Assembly (NCBI GenBank): GCA_032249695.1
Contig: JAVVHE010000029.1
Location: 1 to 18,321, forward strand
DNA from: JAVVHE01 sp032249695
GTDB lineage: Bacteria > Pseudomonadota > Alphaproteobacteria > Sphingomonadales > Sphingomonadaceae
Direction of reading: 5' to 3'
Length of the DNA: 18,321 bases
Each line of letters opens with the position of its first letter. Position 1 is the first letter of the stretch. The notes below the pieces were generated by a model. That model saw only the letters and a program-made list of their open reading frames with translations, ran no database searches and had not been told where the DNA came from. Both the position numbers and the translations under genes were made by a program. Of the stretch, positions 5,294 to 13,254 are shown piece by piece.

Positions 5294-6793
5294 ATGCGCC
5301 GTCTCGCCTGCCTTGTTGCCGTTCTGTTCCTGTCCGCAGCGCCTGCGCTCGCGCAGGCGCCCGCGCCCTCGCGCGAGGAGATCGAGGCGGTCGGAGCGCT
5401 CGCGCAGCGCCTCGACGCGCTGGTGAAGGGCGGCGACCGAGCGGCCGCGGCCGCGGCGATCGAAAAGGCGCTTGCCGACACGCCCGATCCCGGGGCCGCG
5501 CGCGGGCTGATCCTCACGTTCAAGAGCCAGCTGCTCGCGAGCGGCGGCGACGTGAAGGGTGCGCGCGAGGCGCTGGAGCCCGCCGTGCTGATGTTGCCCA
5601 ACGCCAACGACCTCAAGGTGACGCTCGCCGCGCTCCAGGTCTCCGCGGGCGACGGCAATGCAGCGGCCGAAACGCTCATTTCGCTCGGCGCGCAGAACCC
5701 GAAGGCGGTCATGAGGGTCGACTCGCGGCTGGTCGGAGCAATCCTCCAGGAAACGCGCACCAAGAGCCCAGAGGCTGCGTTCAACCTGAAGCTGGTGCTG
5801 CTGCAATCGGGCTATACCGGCGGCTACGGGCCCGAAGGGCTGGACGACATGCGCGCTTCGGTCGTCGAGGGGCTGGCGACGCGCAACCGTCTGGACGAGG
5901 CGCAGCCGATCGCCGCCGAGCTGCGCAACCCCAACCAGATGGCGAAGCTGGCGGTCGACCGGCGGTTCGAACGGCTGTGGCCGTCGCTGGAAAGCCGGGG
6001 CGGCCCGGGCTTCAAGACCGCGATCGCCGGCTGGGCCGAAGCGACCGCCGCTACATCGAAGGCGGACCCGAACAACATGAAGGCGCTCGCCGCAGCGATG
6101 CAGGCGCTGCGCTATGCGGGGAAGCCCGCCGACGCGGCAGCGCTCGCGAAGCCGGTGCTCGATGATCCGAAGCGCATCGCTGCCGCCCCCGCCGACGCGG
6201 GCTGGGTGATCGGCCTCGCAGCGGTAGCGTATGCCGAGGCGGGCGATGTCGCGGGCGGCGAGCAGGCGTTCGCGCTGCTAGACCCCTACGATCCGCTGAA
6301 GGACGGCGAGCTGATCGGCCCGCGCATCAACCAGGCGCTGATGCTGCTGTCCTTCGCGACGCCCGAGCGCGCGCTGACCGTCGCGCGTAGCCTCGCGCCC
6401 GCAGCGAGGACCGCGGCGAACGACTATGGGCGCGGCTATCTGACCTTCGTCGAGGCGTGCTCGCTGCACCGGCTCGGCCGCGGGCCGGAGGCTGCTTCGC
6501 GGCTGGCCGAACAGCCCAAGCTGTCCGTCGACAACCGCCGAGCGTGGTTCGGCACGCAGCTGTGCCTCGACCGCCCGCAGGCCGAGGACGCGATGATCGC
6601 CTGGCTCGCCGACCCGCAGGAGCGCGGCGACGCACTGCTGCAGTTCCAGCGGCTCGACCTCGCCACCGCTCCGGCCTTCGAGAAGCAGATGGCCGAGCGG
6701 CTGGAGCGCCTCGCCGCGCGCCCGCGCCTCAAGGCCGAGCTCGCGCGCGTCGGCCGCGTGATCCGCATCGCCGCGCCCTATACCGCCTTCTGA
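5294..6793 (+). CDS. Secreted alpha-helical repeat (TPR-like) protein of unknown function
   Basis: 499 residues. The N-terminus MRRLACLVAVLFLSAAPALAQ is a clean Sec signal peptide with cleavage expected after ALA or AQA near residue 20-22, so the mature protein is periplasmic or outer-membrane facing. The rest is Ala-rich paired helices with TPR-like spacing, for example the stretches around residues 40-70, 85-120 and 255-330, without perfect TPR consensus. It ends in a basic helical region and APYTAF. No catalytic motif is seen. The gene stands alone, diverging from hsp20. A possible ribosome site AAGGGCCGGA lies directly before the ATG. It may be a scaffold for periplasmic protein contacts, but that is only inferred from the fold type. 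Confidence 0.75.
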   Translation: MRRLACLVAVLFLSAAPALAQAPAPSREEIEAVGALAQRLDALVKGGDRAAAAAAIEKALADTPDPGAARGLILTFKSQLLASGGDVKGAREALEPAVLMLPNANDLKVTLAALQVSAGDGNAAAETLISLGAQNPKAVMRVDSRLVGAILQETRTKSPEAAFNLKLVLLQSGYTGGYGPEGLDDMRASVVEGLATRNRLDEAQPIAAELRNPNQMAKLAVDRRFERLWPSLESRGGPGFKTAIAGWAEATAATSKADPNNMKALAAAMQALRYAGKPADAAALAKPVLDDPKRIAAAPADAGWVIGLAAVAYAEAGDVAGGEQAFALLDPYDPLKDGELIGPRINQALMLLSFATPERALTVARSLAPAARTAANDYGRGYLTFVEACSLHRLGRGPEAASRLAEQPKLSVDNRRAWFGTQLCLDRPQAEDAMIAWLADPQERGDALLQFQRLDLATAPAFEKQMAERLERLAARPRLKAELARVGRVIRIAAPYTAF

Positions 6794-6883
6794 GCCGACC
6801 GGAGACCGGCGCGCTTGCCGCCCGGCGGGCGCGCGGGTTAGGCGGTCGGCGCAACGCCTGAGCGCGCGAGAGGATGACGACCG

Positions 6884-8059
6884 ATGGCCGATCAGGGGTT
6901 CAGCCCGCCGCACAACGGCGCGAACGAAAGCGAGACCGCCCATTCGCTCCATCGCTTCGGGCAGGTGGTGCTGGTGCTGCAGGGCGGCGGTGCCCTCGGT
7001 GCCTATCATGGCGGCGTCTATGAAGCGCTGCATCTGGCGGGGGTGGAGCCCGACTGGATCGTCGGCACCTCGATCGGCGCGATCAACGGCGGCCTGATCG
7101 CGGGCAACGCCAAGGACGTGCGGCTTGAGCGGATCAAGCGCTTCTGGAAGCTGATCGAATATGAGTGGCCGTTGCAGGCGGCCCGCTGGTTCCCATTCGT
7201 CGGCCAATCGACCGCCAACCTGCTGACGATCGTCGGCGGCAATCCCGAGTTCTTCAAGCCCAACCCCTACGCCCCGTTCGCTTTGCGGACGCAGACCGAA
7301 CCCGAGCACGCGTCCTTCTACAGCGTCGAGCCGCTGCGCCGGACGCTGCACAGACTGATCGACGCCGATATGTTCAGCCGCTGGCCGACGCGGCTGACGG
7401 TGGGCGCCGCGAAGGTGACCACAAGCGAGATGGTCTACTTCGATTCGGCGGAGATCCCGCTGCGGGTCGACCACATCGTCGCGTCGGGCGCGCTGCCGCC
7501 GGCGTTTCCGCCGGTGCGCATCGACGGCACGCTCTATTGGGATGGCGGCATCGTTTCGAACACGCCGCTCGATATCGTGCTCGACGAGCATCGCCGCCGC
7601 CCGGTGCTGGTGATCGAGGTGCAGCTGTGGGACGCCGAAGGGCCCGAGCCGCGCACGATCATGGAAGGGCTGATGCGCGAGAAGGACATCCGCTTCTCCA
7701 GTCGCGCCGAAACATCGATCATGCGCGCGAAGGAGCTGCACCGCGTGCGCATGATGGTGTCGAAGCTGCTGAAGCGGCTGCCGCCCGAGGACATGGTGGA
7801 GCCCGAACTGCTGCGCATCGCGTCGGAGGGGATGGACGAGGTGATGCACGTCGTCCGCCTGCTGGCGCCGCGGCTGTCCTACGACGACCAGACCAAGGAC
7901 ATCGATTTCAGCCAGGACGGCATCGCCCAGCGCTGGGCCGCGGGTCTGCGCGACATGACCGAGGTGCTGAAGGCCGAGCCGTGGAACATCTGCGGCGACG
8001 AGATGGAGGGCATCGTCCTTCACGAGGCCCATGCCGGCGAGGTGATGGAAACCCGCTGA
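6884..8059 (+). CDS. Patatin-like phospholipase family protein (DUF3734-type C-terminus)
   Basis: 391 residues. The patatin domain carries the oxyanion-hole glycines GGGALGAYHGGV (34-45), the nucleophile motif GTSIG (61-65, Ser63) and the catalytic dyad partner Asp220 in WDGGIVSNTPL. Both active-site residues are thus present. After residue 240 comes LVIEVQLWDAEGPEPRTIMEGLMREKDIRFSSRAE and a basic helix, matching the DUF3734 extension found in bacterial patatins. The predicted activity is hydrolysis of acyl ester bonds of phospholipids or related lipids. There is no signal peptide, so it probably acts in the cytoplasm or at the inner face of the membrane. GAGAGG about 12 bases upstream could serve as ribosome site. 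Physiological substrate unknown. Confidence 0.88.
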   Translation: MADQGFSPPHNGANESETAHSLHRFGQVVLVLQGGGALGAYHGGVYEALHLAGVEPDWIVGTSIGAINGGLIAGNAKDVRLERIKRFWKLIEYEWPLQAARWFPFVGQSTANLLTIVGGNPEFFKPNPYAPFALRTQTEPEHASFYSVEPLRRTLHRLIDADMFSRWPTRLTVGAAKVTTSEMVYFDSAEIPLRVDHIVASGALPPAFPPVRIDGTLYWDGGIVSNTPLDIVLDEHRRRPVLVIEVQLWDAEGPEPRTIMEGLMREKDIRFSSRAETSIMRAKELHRVRMMVSKLLKRLPPEDMVEPELLRIASEGMDEVMHVVRLLAPRLSYDDQTKDIDFSQDGIAQRWAAGLRDMTEVLKAEPWNICGDEMEGIVLHEAHAGEVMETR

Positions 8060-8436
8060 GCGCTGGACTCGGTTCCTCCCCCACGTTCGGCGCGGGCGGG
8101 GCAGGACGGTGAAGGCGCGCGGCGGCTGGCGTTGCAGACCGTGGGCGGCGCTCACCACCGCTGTGCCACACCGCGACCGCCGAAGCCCTCAAACACCCCG
8201 CTGCGCGGGGCGGCCCCGGCCGAGATCGGGGAGAAGCATTCAGCCCGAAGCACCCGGAGGTTAACCCCGTTCGTCGACGGAACTCGCGCGTTCGGCGGCA
8301 CGAACGGCGGCGGACGAGCGTGGGTGGCAGCGGTCGAGCTGGCGTGGCGGGCGGCCGGGCGGCAGCGCACAGAGCCGGGGCCGGACACACCCCGGCACCG
8401 AAACACCCCACGACCCCGCTTTCAGGAGACCCCGCC
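8060..8436. other. 377-base intergenic stretch, no gene recognised
   Basis: No convincing coding frame. It contains a perfect small hairpin CCCCGC-TGC-GCGGGG (8196-8210) with no T-run, which may help end the patatin transcript, and a second small inverted repeat GTTCG/CGAAC near 8290-8306. The bases just after the patatin stop (8070-8100, GGTTCCTCCCCCACG and following) resemble part of the palindromic element seen inside hisB, but the match is loose. The leader of the UrcA-family gene must lie in the right-hand part. Confidence 0.5.
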
Positions 8437-8775
8437 ATGTCGATCCGTTCACTCGCGGCAGCCATTGCGCTGACCATCGTCACCACCGCAGCCGCGACTG
8501 CTCCCGCGCTCGCCCAGACCGGTGAGGCGAGGACCACCTACGTCCGCACCGGCGACCTTGATCTGGCGACCGACAGCGGCCGCACCACGCTCGATCGCCG
8601 CATCAAGCGCGCGGCGAACGCGGTGTGCGACTTTGGCACCAGCAGGACGATCGACCTGGTTGCCGCTGCCGACGAGTGCCGCCGCGCGGCGCTCAAGAGC
8701 GGTCGCGCGCAAGCTCAGCGCGTCATCGTCTCGGCCGCGCAGCCTCGCCTCGCGCTCGCCGGAGGCGGCGCCTGA
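8437..8775 (+). CDS. UrcA-family secreted protein
   Basis: 112 residues from ATG 8437, with AGGAGA at 8424-8429 as ribosome site. The signal peptide MSIRSLAAAIALTIVTTAAATAPALAQ gives cleavage after ALA near residue 26. The mature part has the UrcA pattern: VRTGDLDLATDSGRTTLDRRIKRAANAVC, then ECRRAALKSGRAQAQR. Two cysteines (64 and 81) are spaced as in the family and probably form a disulfide in the periplasm. UrcA proteins are small, typical of sphingomonads and caulobacters, and of unknown function. The frame is open further upstream to 8320, but the ribosome site and signal peptide set the start. A strong terminator follows. Confidence 0.88.
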   Translation: MSIRSLAAAIALTIVTTAAATAPALAQTGEARTTYVRTGDLDLATDSGRTTLDRRIKRAANAVCDFGTSRTIDLVAAADECRRAALKSGRAQAQRVIVSAAQPRLALAGGGA

Positions 8776-8826
8776 CACCCGATCCCCAGCCAGACCCTCA
8801 CCACCCCTGACCAGGCTGGGTCACTG

Positions 8827-8864
8827 CCCCCGGAGCCCCGACGCGCGGCTCCGGGGGTCTGTTT
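8827..8864 (+). terminator. Rho-independent terminator of the UrcA-family gene
   Basis: Perfect 11-base stem CCCCCGGAGCC (8827-8837) / GGCTCCGGGGG (8847-8857), 9-base loop, followed by TCTGTTT (8858-8864). The T-rich side is on the right, so it serves the rightward UrcA gene. It also lies just beyond the 3' end of the convergent ParB-like gene. Confidence 0.85.
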
Positions 8865-8873
8865 CGTCCGACG

Positions 8874-9476
8874 CTACGTGCGCGCGCCGCACCAGCCGGG
8901 CAGGTGCGCCGCGTCCGTACCGTGCGCGAGATGCTCGGCCCGCGCGACGGCCGTGTCCCAGTCATCGACGCTCACCCGGCGGCGCAGGAAATCGGCCCAC
9001 AGGAACTCGGCGAACGGCGTCAGGTCTTTCGCAAAGCCGCCGCGGCGCCTCAGTTCGCCCGCGAGGCTGCGACAAGGATCGTCCTCCAGGTCGGCGATGC
9101 GCTTGGGGATCGCGTGGATCGCCTGGCGCGTGCCCGCTGCGTCATAGGGGTGGCTCCAGCCCTTCATGTCCATGACGACCCAGAACTCGTCGCGCGCCAG
9201 CCCCGACAGGTCGGCGACGACCGACACCGCCAGTTTATCGACGCCCTCGTCGTGCAGCGCGCGGGCGAGGTGGTGATGGTCGATCAGATACAGCCGCTCC
9301 TTTGGTCCGCGCACCACCGGCACCGTATGTCGGCCCAGCCACTTCGCGGCCTTGCGCCCATGCTCGGCGCGCCACTCGGCGCGTTTGGCTGCCACCTCGC
9401 GCAGCCCGACGCTCATTTGCGTCGGCCGCAGCTTCGACAGGCGAACGGCTTCAAGGATCGGCGCAGGCTTTGTCAT
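8874..9476 (-). CDS. ParB-like nuclease-fold protein (ParBc_2 type)
   Basis: 200 residues from ATG 9474-9476 (MTKPAPILEAVRLSKLRPTQMSVGLREV). The N-terminal third resembles the ParB-like family PF08857: LRPTQMSVGLREVAAKRAEWR, a basic linker, VPVVRGPKERLYLIDHHHLARAL with three consecutive histidines (67-69). The C-terminal part (residues 95-200) is family-specific, rich in Trp and charged residues, with no motif I can name. There is no helix-turn-helix as in chromosomal ParB, so a role in partitioning is unlikely. It is a stand-alone gene, divergent from the HIT gene with 78 bases between. No strong ribosome site is visible. Function unknown; the fold family is reasonably clear. Confidence 0.8.
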   Translation of the reverse strand: MTKPAPILEAVRLSKLRPTQMSVGLREVAAKRAEWRAEHGRKAAKWLGRHTVPVVRGPKERLYLIDHHHLARALHDEGVDKLAVSVVADLSGLARDEFWVVMDMKGWSHPYDAAGTRQAIHAIPKRIADLEDDPCRSLAGELRRRGGFAKDLTPFAEFLWADFLRRRVSVDDWDTAVARAEHLAHGTDAAHLPGWCGART

Positions 9477-9554
9477 GGAAGCGTCATAGAGCGGCGCGCA
9501 CCCGCACGGCAACGCCGGTTGCACCTGCGCGGCGGCTGCGGCAGGTTCCAATGC

Positions 9555-9929
9555 ATGGCGGTCAACTGCTCCGACGCGTACGACGACAGCAACGTGTTCG
9601 CCCGCATCCTGCGCGGCGAACTGCCCGCGGCGAAGGTCTTCGAGGACGACCACGTCCTTGCCTTCCGCGACATCCGCCCGCTCGCGCCCGTGCACGTGCT
9701 CGTCATCCCCAAGGGCGCCTATGTCAGCCTCGCCGACTTCAGCGCGAAGGCGGGTGACGCCGAAATCGCGGGCTTCCTGCGTGCGGTCGGCACGGTTGCG
9801 CGCGAGCTGGGGCTGGAGGAGCCAGGCTACCGCGTGCTGATGAACGCCGGCCGCTTCGGCGGGCAGGAGGTGCCGCATCTCCACGCGCACATCTTCTCGG
9901 GCCGCGCGCTGGGCCCGATGCTCGCATAG
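9555..9929 (+). CDS. HIT (histidine triad) family nucleotide-binding protein
   Basis: 124 residues. YDDSNVFARILRGELPAAKVFEDDHVLAFRDI (9-40), PVHVLVIPKG (45-54) and the active-site triad HLHAHIF with His108, His110 and His112 are all in place; the C-terminus GRALGPMLA is typical of the alphaproteobacterial HinT branch. These proteins are cytoplasmic dimers that hydrolyse adenosine phosphoramidates and related AMP conjugates. The start ATG 9555 is preferred; an out-of-frame ATG at 9551 overlaps it. In related bacteria, as I recall, this gene often follows hisE at the end of the his operon; here it is nearby but on the opposite strand, and hisE is absent from the window. Confidence 0.92.
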   Translation: MAVNCSDAYDDSNVFARILRGELPAAKVFEDDHVLAFRDIRPLAPVHVLVIPKGAYVSLADFSAKAGDAEIAGFLRAVGTVARELGLEEPGYRVLMNAGRFGGQEVPHLHAHIFSGRALGPMLA

Positions 9930-10164
9930 CGGCCGCGCGTTTTCGGGGGGCGTCCGTCGCTCGCGCGAGCGGGCGCGAGAGGTTGGCCCGGCGCGGTGGG
10001 CATTCGCCCCGTCCCGCCGGCGCTGCCGGCCCTCGCCACGTCCCGCCGGCGATCGTGCGGACCAGCCGGGGCTTGACCGCGAGCGGGCTTCCCGCGCATC
10101 GCTTGCCGGATACGCCCGGAGAGACGCAGGCAAGCGGCGGGGCGAGAGGGACTGAACGGACATC
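9930..10164. other. Leader region of the permease: direct and inverted repeats
   Basis: No coding frame is recognised. A 12-base direct repeat GTCCCGCCGGCG occurs at 10011-10022 and 10040-10051. A perfect 8-base inverted repeat CGCTTGCC (10100-10107) / GGCAAGCG (10129-10136) encloses 21 bases and ends 28 bases before the permease ATG. GCTCGCGCGAGC (9959-9970) is a 12-base palindrome. A TTGACC near 10073 could be a -35 element, but no good -10 follows. These could be operator or leader-RNA elements; nothing identifies the ligand. Confidence 0.45.
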
Positions 10165-11748
10165 ATGATCTTCGGCCGAGTGAAACCGCTCGACGCAATC
10201 CTCGCGACGGCGTCGAAGAAAAGCCTGAAGCGCAGCCTGGGCGCGTTCGATCTGACGATGCTGGGCATCGGCGGCATTATCGGCACCGGTATCTTCGTTC
10301 TGACCGCGGAAGCGGCTCAGAAAGCCGGCCCGGGGATGATTGTCAGCTTTGTGATCGCGGCGTTCGTCTGCGGCGTCGCGGCTCTGTGCTATGCCGAGAT
10401 TTCGGCGATGATCCCAGTGGCCGGATCGGCCTACACCTACGCCTACGCAACCTTCGGCGAGTTTTTCGCCTGGATCGTCGGATGGGCATTGGTGCTGGAA
10501 TATGCGGTGGCGGCCTCCGCCGTCGCGGTCGGCTGGTCGGGCTATATCGTCGGCGTGCTCGATCATTTGCTGGGCGTAACGATTCCGAAACAGTTTACGA
10601 GCGGGCCCTATGCGGGCGGCATCATCAATCTGCCCGCCGTGTTCATCGCGATCGTCGTCACGCTGCTGCTGATCCGCGGCACCAAAGAAAGCGCGACGAT
10701 CAACGCGGTGCTGGTGGCGATCAAGGTGGCGGCGCTGGCGCTGTTTGTCGCGCTGGCGGTGCCGCTACTGAACGGAGTGAACTTCCAGCCCTTTTCGCCG
10801 CTGGGCGTGACGGGTTCGGACAACATGGCGATCGGCACCAACGGTATCATCGGTGCCGCCTCGTCGATTTTCTTCGCGTTCGTCGGCTTCGACGCGGTGT
10901 CGACCGCAGCCGAGGAGACGCGGCGTCCGCAGCGCAACGTGCCGATCGGGCTGGTCGCAAGCCTCGTCATCTGCACGATCTTCTACATGCTGGTTGCCGC
11001 AGGCGTGATCGGTTCGGTCGGCGCGCAGCCGGTTTACGGCGCGGATGGCACGTGGCTGTCGCCCGGCTCGCCCGAGCTTGCGGCGCGCTGCGCTGCGCTG
11101 ACGACGACGCCGGTCGTCTGCTCGAAGGAAGCGCTTGCGCACGTGCTGCGGCAGATCAACTATCCGGTCGCGGGCAACATCCTGGGCCTCGCGGCCGGCT
11201 TTGCGCTGCCGTCGGTGGTGCTGATGATGATGTTCGCGCAAACGCGCATCTTCTTCGTGATGAGCCGCGACGGCCTGCTGCCGGCAGCGCTGTCGAAGGT
11301 GCACCCGAAATACCGCACGCCGCATATCGTCACGATGGCGACGGGTGTGCTGGTAACGGTTGCCGCTGCGTTCTTCCCGGTGGGCAAGCTCGCGGACATC
11401 TCGAACGGCGGCACGCTCTGCGCGTTCCTGTTCGTGTCGATCGCGATCATGGTGCTGCGCCGCAGCGATCCGCACCGCCACCGCCCGTTCCGCACCCCCG
11501 CGGTCTGGGTCGTGGCGCCGATGGCGGCGATCGGCTGCCTGACGTTGTTCCTGTTCCTGGCACCCGACGCGAAGATGGTCTTCATCGGCTGGCTGCTCGC
11601 GGGGCTCGTCGTCTACTTCGCCTACAGCCGCAGCCACTCGAACGTCGCGCGCGGGATTGTCGAGCTTCCCGAGGCCGAGCTCGACGCGCCGCCGATCGGG
11701 GTGCCGCCGATGCCGAGCGCTCCGACGCCGGGGTACAAGCAGGCCTGA
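10165..11748 (+). CDS. APC-family amino acid permease (cationic amino acid transporter type)
   Basis: 527 residues with at least 12 hydrophobic helices. The first helix carries GIGGIIGTGIF (34-44), the substrate-binding unwound segment of APC transporters, followed by GPGMIVSFVIAAFVCGVAALCYAEISAMIPVAGSAYTYAYATFGEFFAWIVGW, the classic APC second and third helices. FFAFVGFDAVSTAAEETRRPQRNVPIG (about 230-255) is the conserved helix 6 and following loop, strongly typical of the CAT branch. An unusual external loop with two cysteines (AARCAALTTTPVVC) lies near residues 310-325. The predicted role is inner-membrane uptake or exchange of amino acids. The gene converges on the his operon, ending 25 bases from hisF. 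A histidine-related substrate would be attractive from position alone but is not supported by sequence. Confidence 0.92.
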   Translation: MIFGRVKPLDAILATASKKSLKRSLGAFDLTMLGIGGIIGTGIFVLTAEAAQKAGPGMIVSFVIAAFVCGVAALCYAEISAMIPVAGSAYTYAYATFGEFFAWIVGWALVLEYAVAASAVAVGWSGYIVGVLDHLLGVTIPKQFTSGPYAGGIINLPAVFIAIVVTLLLIRGTKESATINAVLVAIKVAALALFVALAVPLLNGVNFQPFSPLGVTGSDNMAIGTNGIIGAASSIFFAFVGFDAVSTAAEETRRPQRNVPIGLVASLVICTIFYMLVAAGVIGSVGAQPVYGADGTWLSPGSPELAARCAALTTTPVVCSKEALAHVLRQINYPVAGNILGLAAGFALPSVVLMMMFAQTRIFFVMSRDGLLPAALSKVHPKYRTPHIVTMATGVLVTVAAAFFPVGKLADISNGGTLCAFLFVSIAIMVLRRSDPHRHRPFRTPAVWVVAPMAAIGCLTLFLFLAPDAKMVFIGWLLAGLVVYFAYSRSHSNVARGIVELPEAELDAPPIGVPPMPSAPTPGYKQA

Positions 11749-11773
11749 GGCGGCGGGCGGCGCGGGTCCGGGT

Positions 11774-12541
11774 TCAGTTTCGGACGGCGACGCTCCAAGC
11801 GGCCAGCGCGCGCTTCAGCGTGGGGATGGTAAGCAGCTTCTTGTGGAACACGCTGGCTGCGAGCGCGCCGGATACGTCGGCCTCAACAAACACGTTGCGG
11901 AAGTGCTCGGCCTCGCCTGCGCCACCGCTGGCCACGAGCGGCACGGTGCAGACCCCGCGGGCCGCTTTTAGCTGGCGGATGTCATAGCCGTGGCGAACGC
12001 CGTCCTCGTCCATGCAGTTCAAGACGATCTCGCCCGCTCCACGGTCCTGAGCCTGGGCGATCCAGTCCAGCGTGCGCCAGCCCGCGAAGCGTGAGGCGTG
12101 TTCGGAACCGGTATATTGGTGGACGCGCCAGTCGCCACCTTCCAACCGCGAGTCCACGCCGACGACGACGCACTGCGAACCAGCCACGCGTGCGATCTCG
12201 TCGATCAGTGCGGGGCGCTCCAGTGCTGGCGAGTTGATGCTGATCTTGTCGGCGCCAGCCTCAAGGCACTTCAGCGCCTGGTCGACCGAGCGGATCCCGC
12301 CCGCGACGCAGAACGGCACGTCGAGCGTTGCAGCGATCGCGCGGACCCAAGGGTAGTCGACCGTTCGGCCCGCGGGCGAGGCGGCGATGTCGTAGAACAC
12401 GATCTCGTCGGCGCCGTCGGCCGCGTAGCGCGCGGCAAGTTCGGCGGCGTCGCCCATGTCCTCATGTCCGCGGAAGCGGACGCCTTTCACCACGCGGCCG
12501 CCGAGCACATCGAGGCAGGGGATGATCCGGCGGGCTAACAC
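11774..12541 (-). CDS. hisF: HisF, cyclase subunit of imidazole glycerol phosphate synthase
   Basis: 255 residues from GTG 12541, supported by GGAGGA at 12551-12556 on the minus strand. The protein is a TIM barrel beginning VLARRIIPCLDVLGGRVVKG; the catalytic aspartates are Asp11 and Asp130 (VGVDSR). Phosphate-binding loops CVAGGIRS (78-85) and ASGGAGEAEHF are present, as is LNCMDEDGVRHGYD. It joins PRFAR with ammonia delivered by HisH to give imidazole glycerol phosphate and AICAR. The start overlaps the hisA stop by 7 bases. It is the last gene of the operon in this window: hisE and hisI, which often follow, are absent. No terminator is seen between hisF and the convergent permease. Confidence 0.96.
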   Translation of the reverse strand: MLARRIIPCLDVLGGRVVKGVRFRGHEDMGDAAELAARYAADGADEIVFYDIAASPAGRTVDYPWVRAIAATLDVPFCVAGGIRSVDQALKCLEAGADKISINSPALERPALIDEIARVAGSQCVVVGVDSRLEGGDWRVHQYTGSEHASRFAGWRTLDWIAQAQDRGAGEIVLNCMDEDGVRHGYDIRQLKAARGVCTVPLVASGGAGEAEHFRNVFVEADVSGALAASVFHKKLLTIPTLKRALAAWSVAVRN

Positions 12542-13254
12542 GCCAGCGCTTCCTCCAGCGTGAACGCGCCCTCGTACAGCGCGCGGCCCACGATCGCAGC
12601 GGCGGCGCTCGCCTCGCGCAGCGCCGTGAGGTCGGCGAGGCGGCCGACCCCGCCGCTGGCTTGCAGCTGGAGGTCCGGGCGGCGCGCGCGGATCGCGCGC
12701 ATCAGCGGGAGGTTCGGCCCGGTCATCGCTCCGTCGCGCGCGACGTCGGTCACAAGCAGATGAAGCAGCGCGCCCGGCGGATAGCGGTCGAGCGCCGCCC
12801 ACAGGCTGAGGCCCGAGCCTTGCGTCCAGCCGCGCAGCAGCACTTCGGGCTCTGGCCCTGCGGTGGAGACGTCGAGCGCGATCGTCAGCCGCTCGGGGCC
12901 GAGGTCGCTGAGCCAGCAAGCGACCGTGTCGGGCTCGCTCGCAGCGAGCGAACCGACAACGACCCGCGCCACCCCAGCCGCCAGCAGACTATCGACGTCG
13001 GCGCGCGACCGCACGCCGCCACCCGCTTGGATGCGCGCGTGCGACGCGAGGCTGGCGAGCGCCGCGGTCTGGCGCAGCGCACCGTCCCTTGCCCCGTCGA
13101 GATCGACGACATGGATCCATTCGGCGCCGACTGTCGCGAACGCACGGGCCTGCGCTTCCGGGTCGTCGCCATAGGCGGTCTCGGCATCGAAGCGGCCGTG
13201 GAGAAGTCGCACCACGCGCCCGCCGCATAGATCGATCGCAGGCAGGATCAGCAT
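12535..13254 (-). CDS. hisA: HisA, ProFAR isomerase
   Basis: 239 residues, full length. TIM barrel with catalytic Asp8 (LPAIDLCGGRVVRL) and Asp128 (IALDVSTAG). VVDLDGA (50-55), QAGGGVRS (76-83), VTDVARDGAMTGPN and ASGGVGRLADL mark the phosphate-binding loops in the expected order. It converts ProFAR to PRFAR, the substrate of HisF/HisH, by an Amadori rearrangement. Its ATG lies inside the end of hisH (7-base overlap), and its stop lies inside the start of hisF, so the three proteins are probably made in step. Confidence 0.96.
   Translation of the reverse strand: MLILPAIDLCGGRVVRLLHGRFDAETAYGDDPEAQARAFATVGAEWIHVVDLDGARDGALRQTAALASLASHARIQAGGGVRSRADVDSLLAAGVARVVVGSLAASEPDTVACWLSDLGPERLTIALDVSTAGPEPEVLLRGWTQGSGLSLWAALDRYPPGALLHLLVTDVARDGAMTGPNLPLMRAIRARRPDLQLQASGGVGRLADLTALREASAAAAIVGRALYEGAFTLEEALAC

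Noticed and set aside
6278..8158. 626-residue open frame on the minus strand
   Set aside because: It lies antisense to the patatin-like gene and the end of the secreted repeat protein, is full of His/Arg/Gln-rich sequence typical of reversed GC-rich codons, and shows no domain.
9551..9554. ATG at 9551 as start of the HIT gene
   Set aside because: It is in another frame (ATG CAT GGC); the HIT reading frame starts at ATG 9555.
10118..10164. Glycine-riboswitch-like GGAGAG motif before the permease
   Set aside because: Only the opening GGAGAG is present; the conserved core (CCGAAGG and the CUCUCAGG-type closing strand) is absent.
10386..11987. 533-residue open frame on the plus strand
   Set aside because: Out-of-frame shadow of the amino acid permease running into the hisF antisense; Arg-rich, no hydrophobic helices, no family.
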